A DNA stretch of 64,000 nt from Aristaeella sp045111455 (GCA_045111455.1 JBGUGL010000020.1:122580-186579), one strand, 5' to 3'; counted from the first letter of the stretch, positions 51,765-60,416 are shown. Translations and numbers: made by a program. The notes: generated by a model not told the origin, from the letters alone.

Positions 51765-53177
51765 ATGAAAACCAGACGTCTCACCAAAAAGGAAATGTGG
51801 ATCTTTGCTATTGGCCAGCTGGGCTGGTCCATCCTCAGCGGAATTGTGACCACCTGGCTGGTGACTTACTACCTGCCCACCGAAAGTTCTGTCCGGGAAG
51901 GAGCCCTCTTCTATGTGCCCACCGGACTGATCATTTTCGGAGCGCTGACAATTCTCGGCCTGATCACCTTCATCTGCCGGATTTTTGATGCGGTAACAGA
52001 CCCATGGATCGCCTCCCTGTCCGACCGCAGCAAAAACCCGAAAGGCCGCAGAATCCCGTTCATGAAGCGGGCAGCTGTTCCCTTTGCCATCGTCACCGTA
52101 CTGATCTTCTTCGCACCCGTCGGCGTAAAGGAAGGGGAACCCACCAGCCCCCTGAATATTGTCTGGGTGCTGGTTATGCTGATCCTCTTCTATCTGTTCA
52201 TGACCATGTACTGCACACCCTATAACGCGCTGATTTCCGAATTCGGAAAAACCCAGGAAGACAGGATGTTTATTTCCACTGCCATCTCCCTGACCTTCTT
52301 CTTCGGCACCCTGCTGGCTTATCTGCCCTTCGCGCTGGCTGGTATGCTGCGGAGCATGGTCCCCTACGCCTGGAGTTACCGGATCTGGTTCATCGTCCTG
52401 GCTGTTTTTGCCCTGGTCTGCATGCTCATTCCCGTATTCAAACTGAATGAGAAGGATTTTGTGGATGCAAAGCCCAGCGAAACCAACGCCATGAAGAGCC
52501 TGGTCAAAACCTTCCGGAACAGGGAATTCCGGAAATTCTCCCTCTCCGATATTGCCTACTGGATCGGCCTGACCCTGTTCCAGACAGGCCTTCCGTTCTT
52601 TGTAACGGTCTCCATGAAGCTGGATGAATCCAACACCATGCTGTTTATGGGCGGCATGACGGTACTTTCCGCCTGTTTCTATCCTTTCGTTTCCAGGCTT
52701 GTTGCGAAGTTCGGAAAGAAGAAACTGGTCATCTGCGGCTTCCTGGGGCTTGCACTGGCCTATGTGATCACCGCCCTGATCGGGACGGTACCTTTCCTGA
52801 CCGGTATGCTGCCCGGTATCCTGGTTGTCCTGATTGCCGCTTTCCCCATGGCGCTGCTGGGCATCATTCCCCAGGCGATTGTCGCGGATGTGGCGGAACA
52901 GGATTCCATCGAAACCGGCGAGAAACGGGAAGGCATGTTCTTCGCCGCCCGCACCTTTGCCATGAAGCTCGGCCAGTCCGTTGCTATGCTGGTCTTTACC
53001 TCCCTGGCGGTGCTCGGAACCTCCCAGGATCTGAAGAGCAATGACCTGAAAGCCTCCGCGGAAGGCCTGCAGATTGTCGCCGTTGCGGCCGTGGTTTTCT
53101 GTGTGCTGGGTGCGGTAATCCTGGCTTCCTACAATGAAAAGAAAGTCATGGATACCATTCAGTCCCGAAAAGAATAA
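51765..53177 (+). CDS. GPH-family (MelB-like) sugar:cation symporter
   Basis: A 470-residue carrier with 12 predicted membrane helices. The glycoside-pentoside-hexuronide family motif is present in helix 2 and the following loop (FICRIFDAVTDPWIASLSDRSKNPKGRRIPFM). The acidic residues for cation coupling lie in that helix. Another marker is the central FMTMYCTPYNALISE. The sugar is unknown. AGCAGGA lies about 9 bases before the ATG. There are no glycosidase genes beside it, and a strong terminator follows. Confidence 0.88.
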   Translation: MKTRRLTKKEMWIFAIGQLGWSILSGIVTTWLVTYYLPTESSVREGALFYVPTGLIIFGALTILGLITFICRIFDAVTDPWIASLSDRSKNPKGRRIPFMKRAAVPFAIVTVLIFFAPVGVKEGEPTSPLNIVWVLVMLILFYLFMTMYCTPYNALISEFGKTQEDRMFISTAISLTFFFGTLLAYLPFALAGMLRSMVPYAWSYRIWFIVLAVFALVCMLIPVFKLNEKDFVDAKPSETNAMKSLVKTFRNREFRKFSLSDIAYWIGLTLFQTGLPFFVTVSMKLDESNTMLFMGGMTVLSACFYPFVSRLVAKFGKKKLVICGFLGLALAYVITALIGTVPFLTGMLPGILVVLIAAFPMALLGIIPQAIVADVAEQDSIETGEKREGMFFAARTFAMKLGQSVAMLVFTSLAVLGTSQDLKSNDLKASAEGLQIVAVAAVVFCVLGAVILASYNEKKVMDTIQSRKE

Positions 53178-53200
53178 TATGCCCGTCCGGCATCATTGAA

Positions 53201-53241
53201 ACGGGTCCTGCCGCCATTCCCGGCGGCAGGACCCGTTCCTT
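53201..53241. terminator. Strong terminator between convergent genes
   Basis: The perfect 15-bp stem ACGGGTCCTGCCGCC / GGCGGCAGGACCCGT with loop ATTCCC is followed by TCCTTT on the plus strand. It separates the symporter from the reductase gene. Confidence 0.8.
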
Positions 53242-54128
53242 TACCAGTTTTCATAACGTTCCTGTCGGTCGATATTTCTGATTTCACTCATTTCCTGTTC
53301 ACTCAGTTCAAAATCAAGCACATTGTAGTTTTCTGCGATATGCTCCGGATTGGAGGATCCCGGAATGGGAATATATCCGTCCTGAATCTGCCAGCGGAGA
53401 ATCACCTGCGCAGGTGTCTTCCCGTGTTCCTTTGCGATCCGCGCAATGATTTCGTTTGTAAAATGTTCCTGCGTGTGGCCCCTGCCGCCGAAGGGATACC
53501 AGGATTCCAGCGCAATCCCGTATTGTTTGACATACTCCTGCAGCGATCTGTTCTGATAATACAGATGATTCTCATTCTGGATAACGGCAGGCACGATCTC
53601 TGCGAAAGACAGAACCTCTTCCACAGCCTCCGGTGTGTAATAGTTGGAAATGCCGATGGAGCGCACTTTACCGTCCCGGACCGCCTGCTCCAATGCCTGA
53701 TAAACCGCCTCATCATTCCAGCCGGGCTGGTGAATCAGCATCAGGTCGACATAATCCAGGCCCAGATCCCGGAGAGAATCGTCAATTCCCCGGGCGGCGC
53801 GTTCATAATCGCCTGGCATGATCTTGCTGGTAACGAAGATTTCCTCCCGTGTGACGATGCCGTCTTCAATCGCCCTGCGGACGCCGCGCCCCACACCCGC
53901 CTCATTGCCGTAATACCGGGCGGTGTCAATCAGCCGCATGCCGGTCTTCAACGCAGCATAAACAGAAGTTTCCGCCTGATCATCGGAAAGCGTCCATGTG
54001 CCCAGGCCGATGACAGGCATGGTATAACCGCTGTTCAGCATAACCGTCCTTTGCTCCTCTGCAGCGGCGATGCCGCAGATCAGGCCGGTCATGATAAGAA
54101 TGCAGAGCAGAAATGCTGTATATTTCAT
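53241..54128 (-). CDS. Exported aldo/keto reductase
   Basis: The 295-residue protein combines a signal peptide (KYTAFLLCILIMTGLICGIAAAEEQ) with an otherwise normal aldo/keto reductase barrel. The catalytic tetrad is visible: Asp in LIDTARYYGNE, Tyr in the same motif, Lys in FVTSKI and His in MLIHQPGW. The NADP-binding segment IPIPGSSNPEHIAEN is intact. AKRs are normally cytosolic, so the export signal is odd, since NADPH is not available outside. Its ATG overlaps the hydrolase stop (ATGA) and it is last in a four-gene operon divergent from a LysR gene. Confidence 0.85.
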   Translation of the reverse strand: MKYTAFLLCILIMTGLICGIAAAEEQRTVMLNSGYTMPVIGLGTWTLSDDQAETSVYAALKTGMRLIDTARYYGNEAGVGRGVRRAIEDGIVTREEIFVTSKIMPGDYERAARGIDDSLRDLGLDYVDLMLIHQPGWNDEAVYQALEQAVRDGKVRSIGISNYYTPEAVEEVLSFAEIVPAVIQNENHLYYQNRSLQEYVKQYGIALESWYPFGGRGHTQEHFTNEIIARIAKEHGKTPAQVILRWQIQDGYIPIPGSSNPEHIAENYNVLDFELSEQEMSEIRNIDRQERYENW

Positions 54129-55117
54129 TTCAGGTACTCCCGGAAAAAATGCTCAAGCTTATCAAAAGGAATGATATGCACCTGATCATAGAGATCGGTA
54201 TGCACCGCGCCCGGGATGATCATCAGTTCCTTGTTATCGGTGTATTTACTGTCCTTTATCATGGCAGCATAGGCATCCCGGCTGAAATAGCAGGAGTGGG
54301 CTTTTTCACCGTGAACGATCAGCACCGCATTGCGGATCTCCCGGGTATAGGTCAGCTGGGGCATGTTCATGAAGGACATGGTGCCGGTTTTATTCCAGCC
54401 GCCGTTGGAATTGAGGCTGCGGGGATGATAACCGCGGGATGTTTTGTAGTATGCATAATAATCCTTCACAAAGAAGGGGGCATCCTCCGGCAGGGGATCA
54501 ACCACACCTCCGCCCAGCTCATAACTTCCGTTCCGATAATCCTTGATGCGCTGGGCATTCAAGGCTTCCCGGGCTGCGTAGCGGGCATTTTCATCCATGG
54601 AGTCAAAATACCCGTTGGCGTTCACACGGCTCATATCGTACATGGTCATGGCAGCAGTGGCCTTCACGCGGGTGTCAATGGCTGCGGTATTCAGTGCAAG
54701 CCCGCCCCAGCCGCAGATGCCGATGATACCGATACGCTCCGGATCCGCATTGTCCTGCACGGACAGGAAATCCACCGCCGCCTGGAAATCCTCTGTATTG
54801 ATGTCCGGAGAAGCCATGTAGCGCGGCTGGCCGCCGCTCTCCCCGGTGAAGGACGGATCAAAGGCGATGGTCAGGAAGCCCCGCTCTGCCATGGTCTGGG
54901 CATACAGGCCGGAGCACTGCTCCTTGACCGCACCGAAGGGACCGCAGACAGCGATAGCCGGGAGCTTTCCTTCTGTGCCTTTGGGTACGTACATATCCGC
55001 TGCCAGAGTGATGCCATAGCGGTTCACAAAGGTCACCTTGCAATGATCCACCTTATCGCTCTTAGGGAACGTCTTGTCCCATTCCCGGGTCAGGGTCAAT
55101 GTTTCAGTCTTCATCAT
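54125..55117 (-). CDS. Alpha/beta hydrolase with cysteine nucleophile
   Basis: A 330-residue hydrolase resembling YcjY/dienelactone-hydrolase-type proteins. The nucleophile elbow is GICGWGGLAL, with Cys where most members have Ser. GESGGQPRYM and the oxyanion-type AIAVCGPFGAVKEQC precede it. The Asp is in VHGEKAHS or nearby, and the His in IPGAVHTDLYD. The substrate is unknown. GGAGG lies about 11 bases before the first of tandem ATG codons. No signal peptide is visible, unlike its neighbours. It shares an operon with the exported reductase and cyclophilin-like protein. Confidence 0.83.
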   Translation of the reverse strand: MMKTETLTLTREWDKTFPKSDKVDHCKVTFVNRYGITLAADMYVPKGTEGKLPAIAVCGPFGAVKEQCSGLYAQTMAERGFLTIAFDPSFTGESGGQPRYMASPDINTEDFQAAVDFLSVQDNADPERIGIIGICGWGGLALNTAAIDTRVKATAAMTMYDMSRVNANGYFDSMDENARYAAREALNAQRIKDYRNGSYELGGGVVDPLPEDAPFFVKDYYAYYKTSRGYHPRSLNSNGGWNKTGTMSFMNMPQLTYTREIRNAVLIVHGEKAHSCYFSRDAYAAMIKDSKYTDNKELMIIPGAVHTDLYDQVHIIPFDKLEHFFREYLK

Positions 55118-55118
55118 A

Positions 55119-55568
55119 TCAGTCATCTCCTCCGTCATATTCAAGGGTTATGATTACGTCACCGTTGCCCAGCAGTTCCCTCATTTCATCCGGGGTTTTA
55201 TCATCAATATGCCCAAGCCGGGTATAAGCCCAGGAATTGCTGCCGTAGAACACCACCAGCTGATTGCCGGAATAGAGCACAATATCGCCGGAAGAAGTGC
55301 TGGTCTGCACATCCTGTCTGGGCAGGCGCTGGCCGATAGGACCTACCTGCTCAAAGCCGCCGTACATGGACATCCTGATGGTCAGGCCGTTCTGCGCCAG
55401 CTCCTTTAGGGCATCAACGGATTCATTCTCTTCCCACGTCACTGTTACTGGCGTGTCGTTGATCTTCATCTGCATCATAGTTTTTTCCTCCGGCAGTTCT
55501 TCTGCATAACCGGTCAGCATCATAGCCAGCATAAGTATCAGGAGTCCGACAATAATAGTCTTTTTCAT
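55119..55568 (-). CDS. Exported cyclophilin-like fold protein
   Basis: The 149-residue protein has a signal peptide (KKTIIVGLLILMLAMMLTGYA) and a cyclophilin-like domain: MKINDTPVTVTWEENESVDALKEL, YGGFEQVG, DIVLYSGNQLVVFYGSNSW and YTRLGHID. Other family members are found beside aldo/keto reductases and flavodoxins in gut Clostridia; activity is unknown, and the residues for prolyl isomerase activity are not evident. The Cys expected for a lipobox is Tyr here, so cleavage by signal peptidase I is likely. It lies one base after the hydrolase start and is coupled to the next gene upstream. Confidence 0.8.
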   Translation of the reverse strand: MKKTIIVGLLILMLAMMLTGYAEELPEEKTMMQMKINDTPVTVTWEENESVDALKELAQNGLTIRMSMYGGFEQVGPIGQRLPRQDVQTSTSSGDIVLYSGNQLVVFYGSNSWAYTRLGHIDDKTPDEMRELLGNGDVIITLEYDGGDD

Positions 55569-55795
55569 ACTCTGTCCTTTCTGGTCCTGTTGATCTGATA
55601 GCTCAGATAATCCAGCCGGTCGATACAGATCTGGCTTTCATGCAGTTTTTCCAGCTGCTTTCTCCGGCACCCGGCAATCAGTTTTTCTGCCTGCTGTCCC
55701 TTGCCCTCCTGCAGGCAGGCCAGTATCCTGCCTGTTTCATAAGCGCTGCAGCCCGCGTCCTTCAGGTTTTCAGCGATCTCCTGCTCACTCAGCAT
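55565..55795 (-). CDS. Small helical protein of unknown function
   Basis: A 76-residue, mainly helical protein (SEQEIAENLKDAGCSAYETG, then ILACLQEGKGQQAEKLI and IDRLDYLSYQI). It looks like a short MerR-type or regulatory helper that accompanies these reductase operons. The AAGGAGG site 8 bases before the ATG fixes the start; longer in-frame starts lie upstream without sites. The first gene of the operon, divergent from the LysR gene, with its stop overlapping the start of the cyclophilin-like gene. Confidence 0.7.
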   Translation of the reverse strand: MLSEQEIAENLKDAGCSAYETGRILACLQEGKGQQAEKLIAGCRRKQLEKLHESQICIDRLDYLSYQINRTRKDRV

Positions 55796-55913
55796 CCTTA
55801 TCGCCTCCTTGTTCTGTTTCATCATAAGCAACACTTCTGCTATAATCAAATACTTGTTTGATATGTTTTCCTATGCTAAAATCGCATAGGAAGAATTCCG
55901 GAGGTGATGCCTG

Positions 55914-56783
55914 ATGGATATACGCGTGATGAAGTATTTTCTGGCTGTTGTAAGAGAAGGAACCATCTCCGCGGCAGCGGAATACCTGCATGTCGCCCAG
56001 CCTTCCCTCTCCCGGCAGATGAAAGAACTGGAAGCGGAATTTGGCGCGCCTCTGTTTATCCGCGGCAACAGAAAAATTGCCCTGACAGATGAAGGAATAG
56101 TCCTGCGCCGCCGTGCGGAAGAAATGGTGCAGTTAATGCAGCTGACAGAAGATGAGATATCCCGGGTCAGGAACCGCCTGACCGGCTCAATCCGCATCGG
56201 TGCCGGTGAATCCCAGGCGTTCCGGTACCTGGCAAGGACTGCAGGCCGGCTGATCCGGGAATACCCGGATATCCGGTTCCACATAACCAGCGGAGACACG
56301 CAGGACCTGACAGACGAACTGGACAGCGGCCTGATTGATTTTGCACTGATTTTTACAGATGTTGATTACTCAAAATACCGGGCAATTCTTCTGCCCCCGG
56401 AAGATCGCTTCGGCGTGCTCATGCCAAAGGATTGCACATTGGCACAGAAAAAGGAAATCGCTCCGAAGGATCTGGCGGATATCCCGCTGCTTACATCCCG
56501 TGCTGCGCTGACCCGGATGGAAAGCGCCGATGAACTGCGGGGGCTCCGTTTTGTCGGGAGCTATAACCTCATCAACAATGCGTCCCTCATGGTGGAGGAA
56601 GGAGCTTGTCTCGTATTGGGTTTCGATAAGCTTATCAATACCGCCGGAAACAGCAGGCTCTGCTTTCGCCCGCTGAAAGGGCAGAAAGAAACTGCCGGAG
56701 CAGTGATCTGGAAGAAATACCAGCCTTTTTCTCCGGCAGTTCAGATGTTCATTGACCGCATGAAAGCGCTGCTGAATCCGTAA
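55914..56783 (+). CDS. LysR-family transcriptional regulator
   Basis: The 289-residue protein has a standard helix-turn-helix (MDIRVMKYFLAVVREGTISA, then AEYLHVAQPSLSRQMKELEAEFGAPLFIRG) and a periplasmic-binding-type effector domain. It is divergent from the small-protein/cyclophilin/hydrolase/reductase operon, 118 bases away, and likely controls it. GGAGGTG lies 7 bases before the ATG. The effector cannot be told from sequence. Confidence 0.9.
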   Translation: MDIRVMKYFLAVVREGTISAAAEYLHVAQPSLSRQMKELEAEFGAPLFIRGNRKIALTDEGIVLRRRAEEMVQLMQLTEDEISRVRNRLTGSIRIGAGESQAFRYLARTAGRLIREYPDIRFHITSGDTQDLTDELDSGLIDFALIFTDVDYSKYRAILLPPEDRFGVLMPKDCTLAQKKEIAPKDLADIPLLTSRAALTRMESADELRGLRFVGSYNLINNASLMVEEGACLVLGFDKLINTAGNSRLCFRPLKGQKETAGAVIWKKYQPFSPAVQMFIDRMKALLNP

Positions 56784-57046
56784 GCAGCATTCCTGCCGCC
56801 GTCAGCATATTTCCTGTACAATCGTCAGCGCCGCCTCATAAAGGCGGCGTTCATCCTTTCCGTACAGGATCTCCGTCCGGCCCATCCCGTCGTTTGTTTT
56901 TCACAGGCACCGCTGCTGCAGCAGAAAGCAGTCCGCAGGAATTATACTCACTGGACTATGCCCGGAGAGTGTGATGAGTTTATTACTGATTATTTACAAC
57001 GGATCATTGTTATTTTGGAATCAAAATATGACGGGAGTACGAACGA
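56784..57046. other. Intergenic junction region with possible gene remnant
   Basis: No complete gene is seen. A minus-strand 27-codon ORF at 56802-56885 reads like the end of a helical protein (MGRTEILYGKDERR then LYEAALTIVQEIC). CGCCGCC / GGCGGCG at about 56829-56847 is part of that sequence and may also form a hairpin. From about 56990 base composition turns more AT-rich, marking the start of the accessory region. Confidence 0.4.
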
Positions 57047-57394
57047 ATGAGCAATTCGGAAAATCCGAGGAATGGTGCCATATTCCAGCAGCAAGTAATG
57101 GAGTGTCTCCGGAAAAAATACCATAAGAATTTTGAACTAGAAAAGAAACTTTTTATTGGAAGCCCTGCAAAAGAACACAAATTCGATATTGTTGATGAAG
57201 AACAAAACATTGTTGTTGAATGTAAAAGATATACATGGACAGAAACAGGAAATGTTCCCAGCGCAAAGATGGGATTTTGTAATGAAGCGGCGTTTTATCT
57301 CTCTTTCTTGCCTGAAACCTATGAGAAATATATTGTTATGCTATATTCATTTCATGAGAAAAGGCACGAAACATTGGCAGAGTATTATTGTTAG
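57047..57394 (+). CDS. PD-(D/E)xK-type nuclease-like protein
   Basis: A 115-residue protein. HKFDIVDEEQNIVVECKRYTW has the spacing of the PD-(D/E)xK nuclease core: Asp, then Glu-x-Lys on the next strand. The N-terminus FQQQVMECLRKKYHKNFELEKKLFIGSP matches the lead helix of such folds. It is short for a restriction enzyme and may be complete or cut at the C-terminus, because a foreign sequence begins right after its stop. GGGAG lies about 10 bases before the ATG. Its codon use is AT-rich compared with genes before 56800. Function could be restriction or repair, or decay product of a larger gene. Confidence 0.65.
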   Translation: MSNSENPRNGAIFQQQVMECLRKKYHKNFELEKKLFIGSPAKEHKFDIVDEEQNIVVECKRYTWTETGNVPSAKMGFCNEAAFYLSFLPETYEKYIVMLYSFHEKRHETLAEYYC

Positions 57395-57395
57395 C

Positions 57396-58025
57396 AGTAT
57401 TTTCCATTTTCTTTACACACCTCCGGAAGTAACCCCGCAGATTATCTATATTCAGCCAGAGCCGACTCCCACGCCTGTTGTGCAGACCGAATATGTTCCA
57501 ATCGGTCCCGGAATGCCGTACCTGGCTGATGGAAACGGGCATACACTGGATGTGCTTTATTCCGCAGCCACCAACAAGCAGTTCATTACCATGCAGTCAA
57601 AGAACGGCAACGTCTTCTATCTGGTAATCGACTATGATAAGCCGATTGATGAAGAAGCGGAAATGTATGAGACCTATTTCCTGAACCTGGTTGATGAGCG
57701 TGACCTGATGGCGCTGATGAGTGAGGAAGAGATGCCTACGGCAACACCTCAGGTGATTTTTGTAACGCCTGAACCTACAACTGTTCCCGCACCGACACCG
57801 GTTCCTACAGCGGTTCCCTCTGATCCGGAACCTGTGAAGGAAGAGAAGAATCAGATGACAGGAATCCTGGCTCTGGTCGTTCTCCTCGTAATCGGGGGCG
57901 GAGCTGCGTTCTACTTCCTGAAGGTGAAAGGCAAAAACAAAGCATCCAAGGGTTCTTCCAGTTATGATTTCGATGAAGATGAAGAGGACGAGGAAGAGTC
58001 CGCGGAAGAAAAAACGGATGAGTGA
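57396..58025 (+). pseudogene. 5'-truncated DUF4366 (CD1107-family) mobile element protein
   Basis: The frame reads as a DUF4366 protein from its Pro-rich linker (YTPPEVTPQIIYIQPEP), through the domain (QFITMQSKNGNVFYLVIDYDKP, and FLNLVDERDLMALMSEEE), to a transmembrane helix (GILALVVLLVIGGGAAFYFL) and an acidic tail. The usual signal peptide and N-terminus are missing: upstream the frame runs into the nuclease gene in another reading frame. These proteins belong to Tn1549/CD1107-type conjugative elements. No good ribosome site is seen, so it is a truncated gene. Confidence 0.75.
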
Positions 58026-58090
58026 ACAAATAAGACTGACGCCCCGGCTTGATTAACAGGCCGGGGCTTTGAAATGGAGGAGTTAAGAAA

Positions 58091-58300
58091 ATGGCTGAGC
58101 TTGTCATTGCTGAAAAGCCCAGTGTCGCAAGATCCATTGCGGATGTTCTCGGCGCGCGCGAAAGGCATGATGGTTATCTGCAGGGGCATGGCTTTATTGT
58201 GAGCTGGTGTATAGGTCACCTGATTGCTTCCGCCGTGCCTGAGGAATACGATGAAAAGTATAAGGTCTGGAAGTATGAGGACCTTCCGATCATACATTAA
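58091..58300 (+). pseudogene. Truncated type IA topoisomerase (TopB-like)
   Basis: The first 69 residues match the N-terminal TOPRIM part of conjugative-element topoisomerase III: ELVIAEKPSVARSIADVLGA, the GYLQGHGFIVSWCIGHLI segment and KVWKYEDLPI. It then stops, whereas the full enzyme is about 700 residues with a catalytic Tyr. GGAGG lies about 11 bases upstream of the ATG. It follows the truncated DUF4366 gene in the order seen in integrative elements, so both are remnants of one element. Confidence 0.82.
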
Positions 58301-58490
58301 GGCTGAAGAAGCTTATAGTGAGGCAGAAAAGCGAGTACAGGATTGGCCTTATGAAATGAAGTTACCACTCTGCCCGGAAGACGTGCGAGCACAGGCTGAA
58401 CGGCTCAGGTCAACACCAGAAGCCATCACAGATCAAGAAAGCTCGGAGGAAGCAAAAAGTGAACAGTCAGAAGATTGCCATCAAGGGTAA
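58299..58490 (+). pseudogene. 3' remnant of an unidentified element gene
   Basis: In a different frame, beginning at the point where the topoisomerase breaks off, an open stretch reads KAEEAYSEAEKRVQDWPYEM, continues through LCPEDVRAQAERLRSTPEAI and ends with an acidic tail SEQSEDCHQG. The composition is that of a real protein end with no start codon of its own. I cannot name it. It overlaps the start of the next gene. Confidence 0.45.
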
Positions 58491-59055
58491 AACGATATCT
58501 ATCCTGGAATATTATCAGAAGGTTGATTCCATGCCAGACGATCCAGAAAATTCCATCCCTTATATGGTTCAGACAGGAAATGCGATGTGCTTCGCTTTGG
58601 TTTTTCCAGTGGATGAATCAAAGTCGCTTCCGCGCACAAAAGATTCTCTGATTGCAGGAATCAGATCATTCCTGGACGAAAACCAGGGACTGATTCAGGT
58701 GGAAGCCTGTGAAGATCATGTGTACAGCATCGTGAAGTCGATGAAGGAACCAAGCGGTGTTCAATATATCCTGTCGTATCAGAAGTTCTATCCAGAATTC
58801 ATTTTGAACATCCAGGCATATTTTGATGAGATTGGGACAACTGGGATGCGAGATAGCTTGGTATATGAGTTGTGCCGCAGGGAGAACCTTGTCGGGAATG
58901 AAGACGATCCGTTTGCTGGTTGGGTAAAGGATCCTTACGACGAAACCATCAAGGATGGAGCTCTGATGAATCTTTCAGAGATGGAAAAGTTCGATGCTCA
59001 GTTCCCAGGGTCCCCGTTGACCATGTGCAGGGAGTTTGTTCGTACAATCAAGTAA
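58459..59055 (+). CDS. Protein of unknown function in the accessory region
   Basis: A 198-residue soluble, acidic protein (KTISILEYYQKVDSMPDDPEN; ALVFPVDESKSLPRTKDSLI; then YQKFYPEFILNIQAYFDEIG). The GTG start has GGAGGA about 9 bases upstream. I do not recognise the family. The alternation of strands and helices resembles small immunity or stress-type proteins, but that is only an impression. It is followed by other orphan genes in the AT-rich region. Confidence 0.6.
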   Translation: MNSQKIAIKGKTISILEYYQKVDSMPDDPENSIPYMVQTGNAMCFALVFPVDESKSLPRTKDSLIAGIRSFLDENQGLIQVEACEDHVYSIVKSMKEPSGVQYILSYQKFYPEFILNIQAYFDEIGTTGMRDSLVYELCRRENLVGNEDDPFAGWVKDPYDETIKDGALMNLSEMEKFDAQFPGSPLTMCREFVRTIK

Positions 59056-59095
59056 GTGTCAGACATAAGACATTTTCAAACGGGAGATGATGACC

Positions 59096-59788
59096 ATGGG
59101 CTATCAGCTGATTTCTGTGAAATGTCCGGATTGCGGTCAGACGCTTTCCATCGAAGAAAACCGGACACAGGCTTTCTGCTCCTATTGCGGTGCCAAAATT
59201 CTGATCAGCAATGAGAACGAGTATATTTTCAGGCAAGTAGATGAGGCTGGAATTAAGAAGGCTGAAACCGAAAGGCTTATCAGATTGAAAGAATTGGAGC
59301 TTCAGGAACAGCGGGAAATACATGGCCGTAACCTCAGAAGAGTTCTTACTGTGATATGGATTGTCATTTCTGTTGTACTGCTGATCATTATTATCGGAAA
59401 GATGGCTGGCTCATCGTCCGGTTTTACAAGCGGATTTCTGATGCTGTTCTATATCGGTGGCCCAATTATTGGTGGTGGTGCATATCTGATTTTCAAGTGG
59501 CTCCCGGAGAAGGAAAACGAGAAGATCATCGAGAAACAGGGCGGTATCCGGTTCCCGAATGGGCTTGCACCGTTCACCGACAAGAAGTACTATGCGATTG
59601 AAGATTCATTGCAATCCGCCGGATTCACCAATATATCCTGCGTTAATCTTCACGATCTGAACATCCTGACGGCGCTGGTCAACGCGGATAAAACCGCTAA
59701 AATTACGATCAATGGGCAGCCGGTCACCACTGGCGGGAAGATATACATGCCAGATGTTCCGATTGTGATCACATACCATGGGAGATAA
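59096..59788 (+). CDS. Zinc-ribbon membrane protein with PASTA-like C-terminus
   Basis: The 230-residue protein starts with a zinc ribbon (CPDCGQ and CSYCGAK, about 10-33), then a charged coiled coil (about 45-80), two membrane helices (about 85-140; VIWIVISVVLLIIIIG and GFLMLFYIGGPIIGGGAYLI), and a C-terminal domain with KYYAIEDSLQSAGFTNISC and VPIVITYHG that resembles a PASTA-type repeat. Function is unknown. GGGAG lies 9 bases before the chosen ATG; a closer ATG touches the site. A terminator follows. Confidence 0.7.
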   Translation: MGYQLISVKCPDCGQTLSIEENRTQAFCSYCGAKILISNENEYIFRQVDEAGIKKAETERLIRLKELELQEQREIHGRNLRRVLTVIWIVISVVLLIIIIGKMAGSSSGFTSGFLMLFYIGGPIIGGGAYLIFKWLPEKENEKIIEKQGGIRFPNGLAPFTDKKYYAIEDSLQSAGFTNISCVNLHDLNILTALVNADKTAKITINGQPVTTGGKIYMPDVPIVITYHGR

Positions 59789-59798
59789 ACTTGATTTG

Positions 59799-59826
59799 GC
59801 ACTGCCACGATGCGGTGCTTTTTTTC
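59799..59826 (+). terminator. Terminator after the zinc-ribbon gene
   Basis: GCACTGC and GCGGTGC pair (one G-U) around CACGAT, followed by TTTTTTT. Confidence 0.7.
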
Positions 59827-59912
59827 ATCTACACCAATAAATCCAGATTCTAAAATTTGTATGATAAGCTTCCTATGGATGGTAAAACAGCCATCCGGAA
59901 GGAGGGATTGTA

Positions 59913-60140
59913 ATGAGTGGCGCACAAATGGCCCACTTTCTGAAGCAGTTGGGCAAAGGAAGTGAGCTGACAGGTATCTGCGTAGTATACCGAACAGGAT
60001 GGCTTGTGGGGATCGGCCAAACACTGTTGACGGGCATGGCGGTGTATGGAGCCTATCGTCTCGGCAAGTGGGGCCACAGAAAACTGATGGACTATTTTCA
60101 GGGAAATGGCTACATCGCTGTTTCCGGTGAAGTAGTATGA
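59913..60140 (+). CDS. Small protein of unknown function
   Basis: A 75-residue protein with a moderately hydrophobic middle (GWLVGIGQTLLTGMAVYGAYRLG) that could be a membrane helix, and a basic segment after it (KWGHRKLMDYF). GGAAGGAGGG lies about 8 bases before the ATG. The next gene starts 9 bases after its stop, so the two probably share a transcript. No family recognised. Confidence 0.55.
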   Translation: MSGAQMAHFLKQLGKGSELTGICVVYRTGWLVGIGQTLLTGMAVYGAYRLGKWGHRKLMDYFQGNGYIAVSGEVV

Positions 60141-60149
60141 GGTGCAACT

Positions 60150-60416
60150 GTGCCAAAACATAAGCAGATACCAGGAATGACCTACCGAATCATCACACAG
60201 GATGAACGGCAAGCTACGCTGGAGTATACTTACCTTTGCCCGTATTGTATGAGAAAATCAACAGTTCAATCAGTTGTATATGCTCCTGATTATGAACGCC
60301 TGGAAACTGGCGGTTTCTATGATGCATTGAGTTGCAGTGAATGCGCCAAGATCGCCGATGTTCGTTTTTGGAATGCAATGAAGATTAATCCCAAAGAAGA
60401 GGAGGAATTACCGTGA
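60150..60416 (+). CDS. Small zinc-ribbon protein
   Basis: An 88-residue protein with a split zinc ribbon (CPYC about residue 30 and CSEC about residue 62). It starts at GTG with GAGGTG 5 bases upstream. Its stop overlaps the GTG of the next gene. There is no further domain. Its role is unknown; a DNA- or RNA-binding function is possible but not shown. Confidence 0.6.
   Translation: MPKHKQIPGMTYRIITQDERQATLEYTYLCPYCMRKSTVQSVVYAPDYERLETGGFYDALSCSECAKIADVRFWNAMKINPKEEEELP

Noticed and set aside
54113..55153. Plus-strand open frame opposite the hydrolase gene
   Set aside because: Antisense to a gene with a clear nucleophile motif and operon coupling; no recognisable protein features.
56802..56885. 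27-codon minus-strand ORF (MGRTEILYGKDERR...)
   Set aside because: It reads like the end of a helical protein, but there is no ribosome site and nothing upstream continues it; recorded only as a possible remnant.
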